Part shown: positions 30,008 to 30,620 of the stretch, one piece after another
Layout: each line of letters begins with the position of its first letter
Numbering within the stretch: the first letter of the stretch is position 1
DNA from: a virus
Direction: 5' to 3' (one strand)
Virus record (IMG/VR): IMGVR_UViG_3300005827_000109
Location: 1 to 30,620 of that record
Length of the DNA stretch: 30,620 nucleotides
Notes under the pieces: model-generated
Database searches by the model: none
What the model saw: the letters and a program-made list of their open reading frames with translations, nothing else
What the model was told of the DNA's origin: nothing
Made by a program: the position numbers and the translations under genes

Positions 30008-30620
30008 AAGAAACTTTCAAGAATGGGTCTTTTAAGATAAGCGAGTTCATAGAGCATTTCTTTAGTTTCTTCAATATATTTGCAGTAGTCAATATCGGCG
30101 GGAAATTCAGGGGGTAAATCCATTATTGGTTTTGCCCCTTCGCTTTTAGGAACTTTGTTTCCAGATAAGACGTAATTTATAGTTCCCTTTTCACCTTTGG
30201 CGTAATAGAACCTGACAATTTTACCGAGATAAACGTCGCGTTGTTCTCCACCACCTCGAACTTCTCTGACGGTTACAAACTTGGTTATGTCTTTACATTT
30301 CAATATAGTTTCTTCAACCGGAATACCCTTCAGGATCAAGTTCTCGATTGCATCCATACAGATTGTTGTCGTTGGGTTCTTCTGAAGTCCTGGCTTTGAG
30401 TAAGCCCCTTTGCATTTGAGCGAATCGCCTTTGACAGCAATGTAATTATTAACATCTCTGGAATATACAGCCTTGTAGCGCGTTTCCTCGGTTTCAAAGC
30501 CGGTGATTTGTTCCCATGTATGAATTATCGCGTTCAGAAGGTCGTATTTGGCTTTCGGACATTTGATAACAATACCGTCTGTATTGCCCGACACTACAGG
30601 TATGCCCTGTAGCTCGATCA
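30004..30620 (-). CDS. DNA polymerase, C-terminal part (family B-like, partial)
   Basis: The reverse strand is open from the right edge to a stop at 30004-30006, giving the last 204 residues of a protein whose start lies outside. Near the edge it reads IPVVSGNTDGIVIKC, a variant of the polymerase motif C (YGDTDS) with one of its metal-binding Asp. YSRDVNNYIAVKGDSLK and ITKFVTVREVRGGG, then SGNKVPKSEGAKPIMDLP, are also seen in phage DNA polymerases. As it runs opposite to the late genes, it probably belongs to the early replication set. It overlaps the propeller stop by four bases, leaving no spacer for a terminator. Confidence 0.75.
   Translation of the reverse strand, partial: IELQGIPVVSGNTDGIVIKCPKAKYDLLNAIIHTWEQITGFETEETRYKAVYSRDVNNYIAVKGDSLKCKGAYSKPGLQKNPTTTICMDAIENLILKGIPVEETILKCKDITKFVTVREVRGGGEQRDVYLGKIVRFYYAKGEKGTINYVLSGNKVPKSEGAKPIMDLPPEFPADIDYCKYIEETKEMLYELAYLKRPILESFF

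Overview
The window is most of the late (structural) region of a tailed double-stranded DNA phage with a long, non-contractile tail (siphovirus), plus part of a replication gene at the right edge. The evidence is a complete HK97-type head set (terminase, portal, ClpP-like protease, capsid protein), a lambda-like tail set with a G/GT frameshift and a 959-residue tape measure, and tail-tip proteins related to lambda L, K and J. The lambda-like tail tip, the holin type, the lysis enzyme and a signal-peptide protein suggest a Gram-negative host, which cannot be named from this sequence. The DNA is fairly AT-rich. No integrase, tRNA, CRISPR array or insertion sequence was seen.

Layout, left to right. 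Positions 1-95 may hold the end of a gene. Positions 96-647 are non-coding and full of short dyads, tandem repeats and promoter-like boxes. Positions 648-2613 carry small accessory genes: a short domain protein, a frameshifted membrane protein, a zinc-ribbon peptide, a VRR-NUC nuclease and a protein with an internal start. Positions 2688-3989 hold a small helix-turn-helix protein and the lysis genes (peptidoglycan hydrolase, small membrane protein, three-segment holin). Positions 3989-7292 are the packaging block: HNH endonuclease, small terminase, an adenine methyltransferase and large terminase. Positions 7352-11230 are the head: portal, membrane protein, protease and capsid protein. Positions 11282-17754 form a large block of decoration- and fibre-like proteins set between the capsid gene and the connector genes. 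Positions 17751-19777 encode connector, head closure, tail terminator and tail tube. Positions 19852-23886 hold the tail chaperones, an HK97 gp10-like protein and the tape measure. Positions 23886-30007 are the tail tip and fibres, ending in a beta-propeller protein. On the other strand, 30004-30620 is the C-terminal end of a DNA polymerase that runs off the window.

Nearly all genes are on the + strand and tightly coupled by ATGA, TAATG, GTGA or TTGA overlaps, so they are probably read from a few long transcripts. Hairpins after the capsid gene, the next small gene and the tail tube gene probably set the relative output of the abundant virion proteins. The least ordinary points are the -1 frameshift signal GGGAAAC in the tail chaperone gene, the in-frame second start inside the 2053-2613 gene, two broken small membrane-protein genes, a zinc-ribbon insert in the large terminase, a signal-peptide protein inside the virion gene block, and the repeat-rich left non-coding region. 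I did not find convincing evidence of a wholly new system; these are the leads worth checking.
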